Below, one piece after another: positions 13,231-26,366 of a stretch of 64,000 nt of DNA. The position numbers and the translations under genes are program-made. Numbering within the stretch: the stretch's first letter is position 1; each line of letters begins with the position of its first letter. The notes beneath the pieces are model-generated. The model did no database searches. It was not told the DNA's origin and was given only the letters and a program-made list of their open reading frames with translations. Origin of the DNA: Caprimulgus europaeus (Eukaryota > Chordata > Aves > Caprimulgiformes > Caprimulgidae); NCBI GenBank assembly GCA_907165065.1, contig OU015533.1:27854578-27918577 (forward strand), given 5' to 3'.

Positions 13231-16200
13231 TTCCAAAATTTCAGTTACCTTGCTTTTGCTTGGCTTCCTATCATTAAAATGATCTCAAGTACGAAAGCTA
13301 GCTTACTAAGCCCATGAGGCTCTGCTTGTTCACTTACTTGTCTTCCACACTGTAATGATGTTTTCTGGTTTCTTTTCTGTACTAAACCAGAGTTCTTGTG
13401 CTTTTACATTTTTTTATTTCCCAATTGTTAAATGATTCATTGCTTCAAAGTCCATCTTAGATAGTTTAGAGATGAAGAGCTGTAATTTAGCAAGGTTCTC
13501 TTGCAAAGGGTGGTTGTGCATGAAGCTGAGCATGAGCAGAAAAATTGCCTCTGGAGTGGTAGCAACTGTGTGCAATAAGGAAGCCCCAGCTGCTCTGTTT
13601 TCTGACAGCAGAATCTGGGCAGATGTGGGGTTTGGCTACAAAATACAAAGAGATGTAAGATGCTGTAAAGCTGTATTTCCTCACTTCTTTAGTGATATCC
13701 GAAATGGCACTTGGCTGAGAAAGGAGGAACATTAAGCTTGGTGTTTTATACATTCGTGCATATCCTGTCCGTGTTTCCTAAAGTTTGTTGTTTTGCAAGT
13801 TGTCTTCATGCTGGAGGGAAATCTGTGATATGGTGTCAGATAGCTTTCCAAGATAACTTAGAGGAGCACAGCTGGTCATTGCCTTGTCTGAAAAAGCAAG
13901 AAGGTTCAGATGCTGGTAGGGACTTGGGGGTAAGGTGGTGTGTATGTGTGGAGTGTAAGCAGGTAGTAAGTATTTTGATGTCTATGGATGAAGGAAATTC
14001 ATTGTATCATTTTAACAAGACACTTAAGCTTGCTTTTCTTTAAATACTAAGGCTAGAAAAGAAGAAAACTGGAATTTGTTCGTTGGCTATTTGTTTCTAT
14101 TATGAAAGAGAAATCATAGAGAACAGATAATAGATAATCAACAAAGTAATTTACTGCTGCAGGAGTACTCCTATATTAATGGAGTGATAATGTGCTGTAT
14201 GGAACTGGGAAGATGCTCAGAGGAAGAGTGAATGATACTTTATTAATAGTAAGCAAAATTTTGTTTTCTATACTGCTACTGTCAAGCTTCATTGTCACGG
14301 TGATTATTTGCGCTGTATGTTTCTTTTAGACTTTAGCAGATTTTTTAAATCTCTTTCTAGTGTGTGTGTGTCCCTATGTTGCTTTGTCTTAACTTCCATC
14401 CTCATAAAATGTTCTATCATCTGCTCTTAACAAAATTTGGTTTTGGTTGTTTTTTTTTCCTCCAGCAATTAATCCCTCCCATGGTCATGAGGTTGACTTG
14501 CCTTTAATTTATATTTAAAAAAGAAGAAAGTGGTCTCTTTATTTGCTTTGTAATTTTGCTGATGATTGGAAGCATTTCTCCAGATTACAAAAAGTGACAA
14601 GCTTTCTTCAAATCAAATCTGAAATTCTCATCTCTTAAAATGTGTCCCACAGCTGCATTTTGAAGATAAGATCAATTATTGTGAGATATGCACTAATGTG
14701 TTTTGAGAGCTGGCAGCTCGTTGAGTAGAAGACTCCCTTCTGTCTCTTATGACAGTTTTCAGTGGGAGGGAGGAACTGGATCTAAAAGACTTCCTATCTT
14801 TGGTGAAACATTCTAAACCGGAAGAGAAAACCTATTAAATTACATATAGTTTTTTAAAATCTTAAATGTTATCCCTTGTGATTATTGGGCTCTGGTTTCT
14901 GGTATTTGAATGTTAGCAGTGTTAGATCCCCTTTTTAGTGACACTGCATATTGTTCAAATGCATAGCAAAAAAATCTCTGCTCTGGTTTCATAGTTTGAT
15001 TAAATGCATCTTATATAAGGGCATTCGAGAGAGGCAGATGAACAGGGATCTCTTGGAATGGATCAGCCAAGTTGCCTTGGGTAAGGAAACAAGTTTCTCC
15101 CTGCAGTGAGTGTCTTGCTCAGGGAGGAAAGATCACTGGCTTGTCAAAAGGCTGGAAAGACCGTTGGGTGGAGTTCGGTGGGGTGTACCAGTAGGTTTTC
15201 ATGGATGAAATCCCCATAGGACTATAGTGCACTTCTGAAGATCTGGGCCTCTGTGCTGGAGAGCTTTCCCTACTAAGTTTTAAAAGATGGAAGATGAGAA
15301 ATCTGCCTCGAGACTGCTGTACGTGGTGAGGCTTGGGAACGTGAGCTCTAGAGCGTGGCTCTCACTGGCCTTCTTGGTTGCCAGTGCCAGATGAATTGGA
15401 GCAGGATCTCTGCCAGCTGTACACAAAGGCCAGGCACAGTGCATGTTTAATTAGACACACACTGATGTTGAGCAGGGATTTTGGTTTGCAGAGGGAGTGA
15501 CAAGTCTGTGTGCTTACAGCAATCAGTTAAACTGCAGTGTTTTCTTTGCCTTAATAGGAAAAGATGTGGTGGTTGTGTAACTATTTGGATGTGTTTCGCT
15601 TCTTATGTGCGGTAGAAAATCCCAGATGGAGATGAATTCTTTCTGTAGAAAGGAAGGGTGTGGGCTATTGCCTCCCTTTACCAAACCGCTAGCTGCCTTT
15701 TCCCTTCTGTATAACTTCCAGCTGAGACATTTTTCTCCCCTCCTGTATTCTCCCTTGCTACCTTAGTACAGGGCATTGAGTGGTGTAAAATGAAGGCTGG
15801 TGGTGCTTCTGTGAGGTAGGGGCTTAGAGGAGATTTTAAATGTTTAATATAGCTGTAGGACATCAATGTAGTTGGATGTTCTGCACTTCTGTCTCCTTTG
15901 ACTAGCTGCCTGAACGTTCCATGCAACATTTTTGGATGACAGCAAATCACGCTTTACAAGCAATCAAGTAAAAGTCATTGTTATTTTTCAAAAAACTTAG
16001 AGCCAATGTATAGCTGCACACTAGTTACATTCCCATGGGCAAGTTATCTTTAAAATAAATAAATAAATTTGCACAACTCTATAGGGAATATGATAACTGA
16101 TGTAATAATTGCTTAGAGCAGAGCCAGCATCCTGCAATTACTTTAAAGCACGTGTGCTGCAATGTCTCTCTGTATTGATATGCTTCTTGTGACATCCTTC

Positions 16201-16235
16201 TGACACATTCAATTAATGTTTTATTATCATCTTCC

Positions 16236-16257
16236 TTTTTTTTTTTAAAAAAAAAAA
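16236..16257. repeat. T11A11 perfect palindrome
   Basis: Eleven T followed directly by eleven A: a 22-base perfect palindrome and a rigid A-tract. An A/C-rich word follows it. Confidence 0.9.
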
Positions 16258-17084
16258 CAACAACCCAGTGACTGAGCTAGAAGCAAAATAGGCTGTTCAC
16301 TTACTTAACAAGGATGGTTAAGTGGTTTTTTGAACCGCACTGGAAGTATCTTTGCTGTATGAGTTGACCTCATATCGTTGCAAATTATTGATTATATATA
16401 TGCCTCTGGTTGGCTGAGGGCAAACAGGTTGTAGTGTTTCCTTTAGTGAGGAAGACGTAATGAGATGGATGTGGTATTGATTAGAATTTTCAAATTTGTT
16501 GAGTATCGTCATTTGCATTCCCCATGCAGGTCATGTGGCAACTACCAGCCCAGAAGAGGGGCATTCCTCATCTTCCTCTTGAACTTGCTTTGTTTAAAAT
16601 ACTCTAAACAGATGAGAGAGCAAAATACTGTTACTTTAATAGAATCTATATTTCCACGTGGATTGCATCTCTTGCTGATTTTCTCCAATTTATTATCTGC
16701 TCTAAAGATGCCATTCCCTTCATTGTTTAAATTGTTGTATTTGCTTTAGTCCCTTTTAAAGGGCTATATGTCACAAAGGAAAAGGATGACGAAGCTGTAA
16801 AATCATGACATGAGGTAATTTCCATTGGGTTTAGAACTATGGTGCCTATAAAAATATAGCTTCTTTCCTAAAACATCTGTATGGGGGAGATGGTGAACTG
16901 TTAGTGAGCTCTGGCTGCTGCACTAGCTGTTGGGGACCGTAACCACTGACGTGCTTGAAAACTGCCTTCTAATCTTCAAAACTAAACAGTGGCTTGAAGC
17001 AACGTACAGATGAGAAACTGTAGCCAGAAGGTTTGTGTGCATAAGCTCTCTTCGTGCCTACAGCCAGAAATGAATGTAGTGTGC

Positions 17085-17104
17085 TGTGCACATGTACGCG
17101 CGTG
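17085..17104. other. Alternating purine/pyrimidine stretch (Z-DNA prone)
   Basis: Twenty consecutive bases alternate strictly between pyrimidine and purine, with a CGCGCG core at 17097-17102, followed at 17107-17114 by GTGTGCGC. Such tracts can adopt the Z form under negative supercoiling. The surrounding 130 bp is also moderately CpG-rich. Confidence 0.5.
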
Positions 17105-17327
17105 AGTGTGCGCAGAATGGCAGCAGACAGCAGGGTGGTAAGAGGCCACGTGCAGCGCGCTGAGCGTACCTGTCCATCTGTCTGTATGGAACGTGCTCAC
17201 CTCAGCCTGGCGCCGAGAACTTTTTTCAGCTTGTTCAATGAGAGGAGTTTACAATAAGAGCACTATGACAATTGCAGTTCTGTGTTGTAGTCATGGTAAT
17301 TAATATTTAGCATGGTATCTAGTAATT

Positions 17328-17487
17328 TTGAGCTTCAGTGCACTTTACAAACATTAATTAATTGTCACAGCACCCCTGTTGCAGTAGATAAATGCTTTCT
17401 GTACTGCCATTTTATAGAGCAACCTGGAGCCCTGAGACTTGCAGGCTCACTGGGTCTCATTCGGTGATCTGTAGCTTGATTCTTTTG
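17328..17487 (+). mobile_element. Ancient MIR-type amniote SINE relic
   Basis: The order of short landmarks is that of the 3' half of MIR-family (CORE-SINE) elements: a CACTTTACAAACATTAATTA block at 17341, then TCACAGCACCCCTGTTG, then CCATTTTATAGA at 17407, then the ACTTGCAGG region that corresponds to the ACTTGCCCAAGG box, then a decayed GTAGCTTGATTC end. The match is closest to the amniote MIR variant found in birds and turtles. It is heavily diverged, as expected for an element of this age. Confidence 0.75.
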
Positions 17488-19366
17488 AAAAGTTCTTTGT
17501 TAAATTAGGATAACTTGTTATTAACTCTGGGTAAAACCAGAGTTGTCATTAGGTTATTATTGCATTAACTTCTGCAATACTGTGCCCATTCTAGACCCCA
17601 GAGATTACATTAAAAAGTAAAAAAATCAAGAGCCCAGTTATTAAAGTTGTATTTTACCTGATCTTTGGATGCTCTGCTGTCCTCATCCTACCTTTTGTTG
17701 GGGTGGTGGGAGAATTATTTGGAAGAATTTCATTGAGACTTTTCTGTGGCAGCCTTGCACTTGTATTCTAAAAGCACACTTATTTTCCTGTAGTTCCAGG
17801 CCTTAGTTGTTGTGCTCTGTGAATACGTTGAGAACTTTGGAAATATGTTGCTCTTTGCTGTGTCCCGTAGAACTGGAAGTGGCAGGGAAGGAGATCCATA
17901 TGGATGAAGGCATGCATGCTCACTGCATTGTTTGTGTAATTCTCTCCCTGCCACCCCCAGTTTATACAGTTTAATGGGAATGAAGCCATTCAAGCGTAAG
18001 TGTTGTCTCTGTATAAATCTTGGCACGCAGACCATTGTGGCTGTGTTTATAGCTGTTACCTTTTGCTTTCTTCTGTGCTGACCTCAAGAAGAACATTTGA
18101 CTGAAAACTTTCAGCTGCTGCTGTAATACTTCACCCTGGTAACTGTTTCTGCGCAGAACTGCTGACAACTCATGAAAGCATTTGAAAAACATTTTGCTTA
18201 CAGGAACAATTCTACTGACATATTTTTCTTCCTATCTTTTTATTAGTAGTAAAATTTGCATGAAAACAGGTCTCTGTTTATTAAGAGTTCAGAATCCTCA
18301 GTTTGACAGCATAATTAGAGTGACGTTCAACTTGCACAATGGAGCGAGAAGAAACTCACTTGATTTCCCCGTGAACCTGAGACTTCAGGCCCTGTTCAGT
18401 AATGTTCAGTCCATGCTCTGGAGTGCAACGGAGGCAAGATTCAAATGAAGTATGGTGGAAAGTGGAAGGCTTTGTATATGGCAAGGCAAAACTGGGAAGA
18501 CTCGTGGCAAAACTTTCCACGTGTCTCCCCCCAGCTGAAAAATGTCAGGTTGTTCCCAGTTCTATTCCTTGTTACTATGAACCTAATCATCTCCATGGCC
18601 CTAATTATAGTGTTGTGGTAGGCTGAGGTATTAGGTGAGGAATAAGCAACAGGAATAGATCAACTCCTGAGCAGCAAATGTCTCATTACATTCAAGTGAT
18701 CAGTATTCAAAATAAAGGGGAGATAAAAGCAGAAACACATTGCTAAAATACAGTCCAGAGTAGCAGAATTTTCCTGCATTTATTTATTTCTAATTCTTTG
18801 GATGAAGTATGCAACTACCTTGGTAGTGCAGCACTTTCATCGTTCTTTCCTCCTCTACAGGCTTTTTTTGCAGCATGCCTGTCCAGTTTACCTGGCAATT
18901 GGGTGTTTGAGGCTGGGCTCTGGAGTTCACAGCAGACCTGTGACCCTTCTCACTTTATGAAACAGATTTTGGTGGTCTGCTACTGGGTTTCATCAGCTCT
19001 TTACTGAAAGGATTTATGAATTCAGTCATATATGTTGTCTTCATCTGAACAGATTCTCTATGTTACTGCTCTTTTGAGCTCTGGGAGTATTCAGGGTTGT
19101 TTTTTACTCCTCTGGCCAAAATAAATAGTGGCAGGCTATAGTTTGTTTACTGCTCTGGCAATTTGGAAGCATTTATGTATAAAATTAAGAACATAGTCTA
19201 TTTTTTTAAATTAGAAGTTTCTGTTGATGTGTTTTAAGAAATCAAGGTTAGCTTTTATAGCTTATGAATAATCTGGATTTTCATTATCATCCTGTATTTA
19301 ACTTAAGCAGTGGTTAGACCAAACAGATTTTTTCTAAGTTTTATTTTTCCTTACAGGTTTGGTTGG

Positions 19367-19391
19367 TTTTTTTTTTTTTTTTTTTTTTTTT
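19367..19391. repeat. Poly(T) run, 25 bases
   Basis: The longest homopolymer in the window, 25 T on the + strand. No retrogene body is recognisable next to it on the - strand, so it is not clearly a retrotransposition tail. Confidence 0.95.
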
Positions 19392-21078
19392 GAGAAGATG
19401 ATTCAGATGGAGTAAGTGCTTTGAAATTAGTAATAATACTTTTTGCAACAGCACTAATGTCTACATCTAAAAAATAATCTTTTTTATTTTCTTGAATGGT
19501 GTCAAGTATTCAGTACGGTAAACATGTTAAATATTTATAGCTCTGTCTATAGATGATATGGTAGGGTTTTTTAAGCAATATTCTAGAATATCTTTCCTTT
19601 TTCTTCTTGCTGCATTTTCATTTATAGAAGCAACTTCTGTAACAAATGTAGAACTCCTGCTGTACCTGCTTTGTAGTAAACCAACCAAGTGGAATCTGTT
19701 CCACCAAAACAAGGAATTCACCATACAGTTTGTTCCCTGCTTTCCCAGGACTTGCATGAGCTTGACCAGATGAGTTGTGCTGGCCAGCAACTCCCTTTGC
19801 TCTTTTCTAGAAAGTCACTACAGCCCTTTCCTAAAATGCCTCCTCATGCGATGGGGTTCGCTGTCAGTTCTGATCAAGTGGTGGATGTGCTGGCCATCAG
19901 ACCAGAGAGTGCTGGAACGTGGAGCAACCTGTCCTGGCTGTCATGGGCAAAAGACTCTGCTTTGAGAGACTGATCTGCATGCACAGCAGCTCTGACGGTG
20001 ACTCTCTAAGAAAAAAACCATCTATCTGTGTGTTACCTTTATGGAAGTTGTTTGATCTACACATGGAATAATCTCTTTCCGTGCCACTGGGGGCTGGTAG
20101 ATTGCTAGGCCTCTGTGACTTGTGCTGTTGGACTGTTCTGAGGGTACCAATGGATAGAATTCATCCCTTTCTCATTTGTGGTGTTTCAAAGAAATGTGGA
20201 TGTCAAAGTCCAGAAAATGCTGTATAAATGTTGATTTTTATTACAAAGAACTCTTTTTGTTTGAAAGAAAAAAAAAAAATCTTTGAAAAGAATAATCTAT
20301 TAAAATTTTTTTAAATTGATATTTCCAGGCAAAGAAGATGATATTAAAGCTAGATTAGAGAGTGTTCAAAAACAATTTTATATTTACACTCTCTGCTATC
20401 TGTATCGGTCTATTTTGGGACAATGAAAATAAATTTTCCTGGGCTAGTTTTTGGCTCTATGTATTAAGATGGAGTACGGCTTCATTAAAAAATAGACCTA
20501 TAAATGAACTGGAATGCTTTTAACAGCTCTGTAATATATAAAGTATGCCTCAGTGATAGGTATAGTTTATATCTTGGTTTACTAGCTGTAAATGAGATTA
20601 ATAGAGCTCTAGAAATAATGTTAGTGGCTTCTGGAGATGAAAGAGAATTCAAAAGATTATGAGTACTTAAAGTTAAATTTCTTTGTACAGGAATACTACA
20701 GTAGGCAGTGATTAACTGTAAGAGAGTCTTGCTGTCAGAGCTGTAATGTTTACAAAGACATTTTTAATTGCAAGGTTATCTCTGGATGTCTTCTGAGAAA
20801 GTTCTGTAAGGACTGACCGGGCCAAGGGCTGTTACTCAGTGTCCTGCTGTTACCCTAAGGCACTCTTGGGGTGTTCTCAAATAGTATGCTCTAATTGCCT
20901 CTTAGAAGTGAAGCGAGACCACTAGCCTCATTGCTCATTCAAGGTTGTTTTTGTCATACTATCCAGGATTATATTCTTATTTGATGGCCCCTAACAAAAC
21001 TGTGCAGCACTTCTTGTGTAGTGCTTGTGACTCGCTGGCAGTTCTGTTATTTCTTGTGGCAGTTGTGCCCATGAGCAT

Positions 21079-21095
21079 TTAAAAAAAAAAAAAAA
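21079..21095. repeat. Poly(A) run followed by GA-rich sequence
   Basis: About 15 A followed by GAGAGAAGAAAAAAG. It is simple low-complexity sequence. Confidence 0.85.
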
Positions 21096-24000
21096 GAGAG
21101 AAGAAAAAAGCAGTATTAAATATATGTATATAAAAGTTTAATCTCCCTGGGGCTCCATTTGTTTGATTAGTATTACAGTGGTGTGACAGGGCAATATATC
21201 AGAAGTAATCGACCTGCTTAGTATGGAGATGATATAAACACAGATTGTATTGATATTTAATAATGTGAGCACCCAGGTTCTGTAAACATAGATGTTGTAT
21301 AGGCTATGTGAAAGGTCTCTATAATGAAAACTGCAAATACAGCAGATTTTTGAGATAAGTTATTTTTCTGCCTGATTTCACAGCAAGTTATGGATAGTTT
21401 GACTTTGCCATGTTGGAGATGGTGATCAGATGGGCTGGCACAGATTGTTTTAATTGTTTTTTGAAACATGATTTTTTCGCCAAGGCAGACATTAATCTTA
21501 CTTTCTTAGGCTGCCTTATGTTGAGTCGATTACAATGCTGTGTTAAATGTTGCAATATTATTAGACATGTAAACAAATACTTTTTGTAATTCTGGTTTTG
21601 ATAATAAGATCGTCTACATCTACTATTAAAAATTTTGATCTTTAGGTAATTTGATGTGATGGAGAATTATTCCTTTTCTGTAACTTAAATTAAGAAGAAA
21701 TGTAAATAAATAGGAGTAGAATGTATGTTTTTGTCTAAGTGATATTTGAGTGAGTGGTGGGAAGGAAGTTACCAAGAGGGAGCAGGGTGCTGTATCGTAG
21801 CTGTATAAGGAAGAGAGTACTTATGTCAAGCTTCTCCCATTTCAGAAATGATCAGTATGCTATATCTGTCTCAACACAGGCCCTGTGATTGCTTAAGGTA
21901 ATTGAGGAGATCCCCAAGGCTCAAACCTTGTAGGGGGTTGGGTATTGATGCTCACCCATGATGCTCCCTCCGCTGGGAGGGTTACAGGAGCTGAGCTGTG
22001 CCTCTGGGCAGGGTGAGCTGCTGCTGCGCCTCTGCACCTTCCCCAGGAAGATTGGGCTGTGGGGCTCAGCATCATCCTGCCTATTTGACAGCCTCTTGCA
22101 ACGGGCACTTAATTTGGAAAAAAGATACTGCTGAAAGACAAAGTTGCATCTCGGGCAAAACCCAACATGTCAACCACTTGCTTTCTCCAACTCCTGAACA
22201 TGCCACCACTGACAAACTTCTGGCGGTGCCTTTGTCGCATGGCTTTGCTGCTCCCCACCTGCCAGAGGAGTGCTGGTGCCAGGTCCCTGCCATCTCTGGT
22301 CTGGGCGCTGGAAGGTTTGTTCCTCTGCTTGCCAGGCTGGATGCTTCACAGGAATTGCCAAATAGGATTCTGAAAGTGGCCCACTGTCTGCTGCATGCAG
22401 TCCGTTTTGCTTTACTCCCGGTATCGCCAACAGATGAATAACCTGAACAAGTGATGTAGTTGAAAACTTTACTCTTAAAATGCTACAGCAAAGAGAAGGG
22501 GCAGGGGGAAGAAGCGGCAGGTCACTAGCTGTAGAATTAACCCTGGAACCTGGATGAGGTTTTCTAAATTGATGGTTACATGGAATATGGGAAAAAAGTG
22601 ATGGTTAAGTCCAATACTTCAGACCTTTGTGAATGTAAAATAGTTTGAAATTAAATAAGTTTGCTTTTTAATGACTGGTCTTTTTCTGTATTGAAGGTCA
22701 AGAAACAGAGCTTCTTAATTGTGAATTTCCCTCTTTTTACAGGCAAAGAAATGTAATGTGTGGTTAAGAAAAAGGAATAGCTGTTACACTTTTCAGGATA
22801 TTATTTTCAGACTGAATTTGCTGGTTTAATTTGATCAGTTAAACAGAATAACATTCTTCCCTGTCTGCTTGGTATAGTTCAGTTATATAAAAAATGAAGT
22901 ACTGTTGGGAATTTTCCTTTTCTAATATGAAACATTTTGGATCAGATCACAACCTAATTTGCACCAGCCGTCTGGTATCAAATTCAATTTGTGAGGGAGG
23001 AGAAGAGTTTGATTTACCCACCTGCCTTCATATTATGGAATACATTTCGTAAAATATGGAGAAATATGCACTGCCTCGCGCCTGTTTACACACGCAGAAG
23101 TAACTGCTGGTGGTAGGTATTGCTGGGAATTAGCAACGTGACAGTACTGAATTGTCAGTTCCATAGCAAAAGGACATAACAGTGTGTGTGCATGCAAAGG
23201 AGTTTGTCATTCATATGAACAGAAAATATTTTATTTCTAAAAGATATACCCTGGTAGAAGAGTCTGTTCCTTTGACTGTTTCCTTTCTTTTGTCTTATGG
23301 AAGGAAAAATGCATTTCAAGATGGTCTGGTTGGTCGTGTGCCTGCACAGAGTTCCTGAGATTGATGTGACCCAGCGCTGTGATCCTCAGATGCCTACTGC
23401 AGTTCTTACACATTGTTTTGGGATCCCATCTTTACTAGAAAACTTTGGAAATGGGTATTTCCAATATCTAGTATTCACTTCATTTACATTTGTGACAGTT
23501 TCCTTTTTAAAATATTATTTATAACACATCAAAAGAAAGATTCAGAGGGGAGTTAGAAAATCTAAATTCTGCTTCTGTTTTCAGCTTTCATTGTAGGCTG
23601 GAATACAGGCTCAGCTCCCAAAATTCTTGCTTGCTTGCATTTAGATTCTCTAATCTCTGAGCATTTCAGTGGTACTAGTAGCTACTGCAATAGTGTCCAT
23701 GTCTTCTTTGAAAGTCAGGTCAGCTCAAGTGACATGACCACCTGTTGAGATTTAAAAATTTGTGTAAAGCTGTAGTCATCAGCATCCTTCTCAAATTGGT
23801 CTTTAGTAATATTCTTCAAAACAGTGGGATAGTGTTGGTTTTGTAATGTCAAATGCTTGAAGGAGAGCGGGATATGTTTGTGCTCTGCATACTAGTTCGG
23901 TATCTATTAGTACATTTAAAGCTAGTTAAGCAGCTGATTTCCCAGCTTGCTTATGGCGCTATGACATTTTTGCAAGGGCCTTTTTCCTGTTTTCTGCACT

Positions 24001-24339
24001 TAAAACAACTTTTGAAAATTTACTTATAGATTGTTCAGGAAGGTCATTAATTATTAAAAGAGAATTTTTTTAAAAATATGCCTTAAAGAATCTCTCTGAC
24101 TTGCAGTTTCCCAAGCACTTTATTAAAAGAATGACTACAATAGAGAAAGTAAAAATGAAACTGAGAAGAACTGTTGGAAAACTAAACATTAAATTCTGTG
24201 AATGAGAAATAATTGCTTTTCATGTGGGTCATGAGTTTAGGGAAATAAAGCTGTCTTTTAAATTTAACAATATCCTGAATATTTTTAAAGGAGCTGTCCT
24301 GTACCATCTTGCAGTGGAAGTGGCTCTTGGCTGTGCTGT

Positions 24340-24560
24340 AATCGCTCTTCAACACCGCGGTGTTGGTTTTAGTGTTAGAAGTGGGCAGGAGAGACTTGTA
24401 CTGACCGAGCCCGGAGAGCCGTGTCGGCGAGCGTTCCGTGTCGTGAGGTGTCTCTGGCTCAGAGGGGGTTTGTTGGTGCGTCTGGAGCCGAGTGTGTGTT
24501 CAGATGCCCTGGCAGTGACAAGTAACTCGTGCATCTGACTCCCGTTTTTTCGCAGATCTC
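24340..24560. promoter_or_regulatory. Small CpG-enriched patch
   Basis: About 16 CpGs fall within roughly 220 bp, including an ACCGCGGT palindrome at 24355-24362 and a cluster between 24405 and 24450. The surrounding intron is CpG-poor. The patch ends in TTTTTTCGCAG (24545-24555), which resembles a splice acceptor, but the following sequence shows no coding signal. It is too short for a standard CpG island call. It could be a regulatory element or a remnant of a GC-rich insertion. Confidence 0.3.
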
Positions 24561-24913
24561 TCTAAATTGTTGTAAAACTGGGTGTGTGTCTGAGTGCATT
24601 TCCAGTTTAGTTAATCCTTCTAGCATTTGGCTGAGTGATAAGACTGCATCCAGGCTTCTTGCATACGTTTTTTTTCTTCTGACTCAATGCTAGACTTATG
24701 GTGCTGGAAGTGTGTAATTGTTCAGTGCTTACTTCCTCCTCCTTTCTTTAATTTGAGGATTTGTTTTGACAGCTAAAATTCTGGTGGTTTTCTGGTTTTC
24801 TGCTGGAGTAGAACCTACGAACAGATGTCGTAGCAGAATGTTTGTGTCCCCTTTTAAATAGTGAAAATTCAATTTCTCCATTAACTCACAGTTTTCCCAC
24901 CTAGAAATTGTGA

Positions 24914-24946
24914 TTTCTTTTCTTTTCTTTTCCTTTTTTTTTTTCT
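24914..24946. repeat. (TTTTC)n polypyrimidine tract
   Basis: Imperfect TTTTC units (TTTCTTTTCTTTTC and on) running into a T run: an uninterrupted pyrimidine block. Confidence 0.85.
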
Positions 24947-25199
24947 TAGATGATTGTGTATGACAAATTTTGATCTTGTGGTTTAAGAGCTTACTTAATG
25001 CTAAAATACTTAATACATCTTTATTTGATGAGCAGTAATTTGCATTAATAAAAATATAATGTTTGTAATTCATCTGATGCATATTTTATGTGTCTCTCTG
25101 ATAGATTTTCTTGAGATGGTATGATGAGTCTTTGTTCCAGAGCAGATTTTTACGCTGTGCAAAGAAGGAAATACTCCATACTTGATGTAAAACGGAAAG

Positions 25200-25241
25200 A
25201 CTCTGAGGCGATGGCCCAAGACACTGAAGTGATGGCCCAGC
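25200..25241 (+). repeat. Imperfect 21-bp tandem duplication
   Basis: Units 25200-25220 and 25221-25241 agree at 16 of 21 positions and share GATGGCCCA. Two diverged copies in direct head-to-tail order suggest an old local duplication. Confidence 0.8.
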
Positions 25242-25675
25242 TCTGAGTTGTAAATAAAGCAAACCTAGAGTTACCCACTGAGTTAAATTCCTTTAACACT
25301 TGAAATACTGGGTGCACCTTGCTCATCATGGGGCTGTCACAGTTTTTGATGCCTGTGAAGGTTCCAAACCAACATTTTCTTTCTGTTTGCTTTTAAATAA
25401 TTCTGTTTGACCCTACTAATGTGCTGAAATGAAAGATGGAGCTTGGGGTAACTTTTCAGCAGATTCACTGTGGGCTCTATTAACCAGGTTTTCATGCTGC
25501 TGGCTCCTTTCTCACTAAACTTACACAAAGATTTATGATGTACAGTAAGATTGGGATGTTGTTCTTGCTGGGGTGAATGTTGGCAAGGTGCTGTATTTTG
25601 TGGGAGCCAGTGTGGGGATTAGGCTTTGTTTAGCTACTTAGGTTTCAAAAATTAAATTCCTAAAAGTTGTAAATG

Positions 25676-25693
25676 AAAAAAAAAAAAAAAAAA
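25676..25693. repeat. Poly(A) run, 18 bases
   Basis: A18 on the + strand. I checked the preceding sequence for a processed pseudogene or a SINE body and saw none. Confidence 0.9.
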
Positions 25694-26346
25694 GGATTGT
25701 GTTAGTTCTTTGTGGGCTGCCTTAAGTGGTTGGTTGATTCCAGCCCACAGGGCCAGTGCTGGCAGGTTGTTTAATGAGCTCTCTTGCTGCTGCTGGGCCG
25801 TGTGCCGGGCGCTACGACTCACCTGCACTCCTGCCTCTGCGCCTGCTCCCCTCGCTCTGCACCTCAGAGTCGGGAGGGAGAGTGGGGAAGAGGGATTTGG
25901 GGAAGGCAGTTTGTGATCATGTGTAATTTGTGTTCTAGTCGGGTCTTCCAGGCTCAGGAAACATTAGATACATCTCGTAAAGGGCAGAGAAATCATTCTC
26001 AGTGCTGTAGGATAAAGCCCAAAAACTGGGCTTCCAGTGTTTTATTTGGCTTGAGTTGCTAGGTTTCTTTTTTTTCTAAATCTGAGGACAGACGTGCATC
26101 TTGTATTTAGTGTGTAAACTGTTGTTATTATGAAAGGTTTTGGGCTTTAAATCTCTTGTTTAGTTCTAAGTTTCAGTGGAAGGCAAAATAAACTGTTTGG
26201 ATTTTTGTTTCTGTTTTGAGAAGCAATGAGTTTTTAGGACCCTATTAACTTTTTTTTACATAATTCTCACAGTCCACTAAGCAAAAAAATCTCATCTCAT
26301 TATTGCAGGTTCAGTATTTGTTTCTATAGAAACAGCTGTTGACAGA

Positions 26347-26366
26347 TTTTTTTTTTTTTTTTTTTA
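26347..26366. repeat. Poly(T) run, 20 bases
   Basis: T20 on the + strand with no recognisable element attached. Confidence 0.9.

Larger units (their letters stand above)
7775..17084. other. Non-coding intron, no gene seen
   Basis: Ordinary AT-rich intron with no recognised exon. A short CR1-like end near 13.2 kb is listed separately. The 9360-9580 stretch is somewhat more GC-rich and gives a 110-codon - strand frame with no recognisable domain. Confidence 0.7.
17488..24339. other. Non-coding intron, no gene seen
   Basis: AT-rich intron. A GC-richer block at 21.9-22.4 kb yields overlapping open frames on both strands (up to 147 codons, 21998-22441 +). None shows a family motif, and all probably follow from composition. 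A block at 19.68-19.99 kb similarly gives overlapping chance frames. Confidence 0.65.

Noticed and set aside
21998-22441. 147-codon + strand open frame in a GC-richer block
   Set aside because: Open frames of similar length overlap on both strands, which is what raised GC content produces. No motif recognised.
25600-25693. Poly(A) run as a retrogene or SINE tail
   Set aside because: No gene-like body, polyadenylation signal at the right distance, or target-site duplication could be identified.
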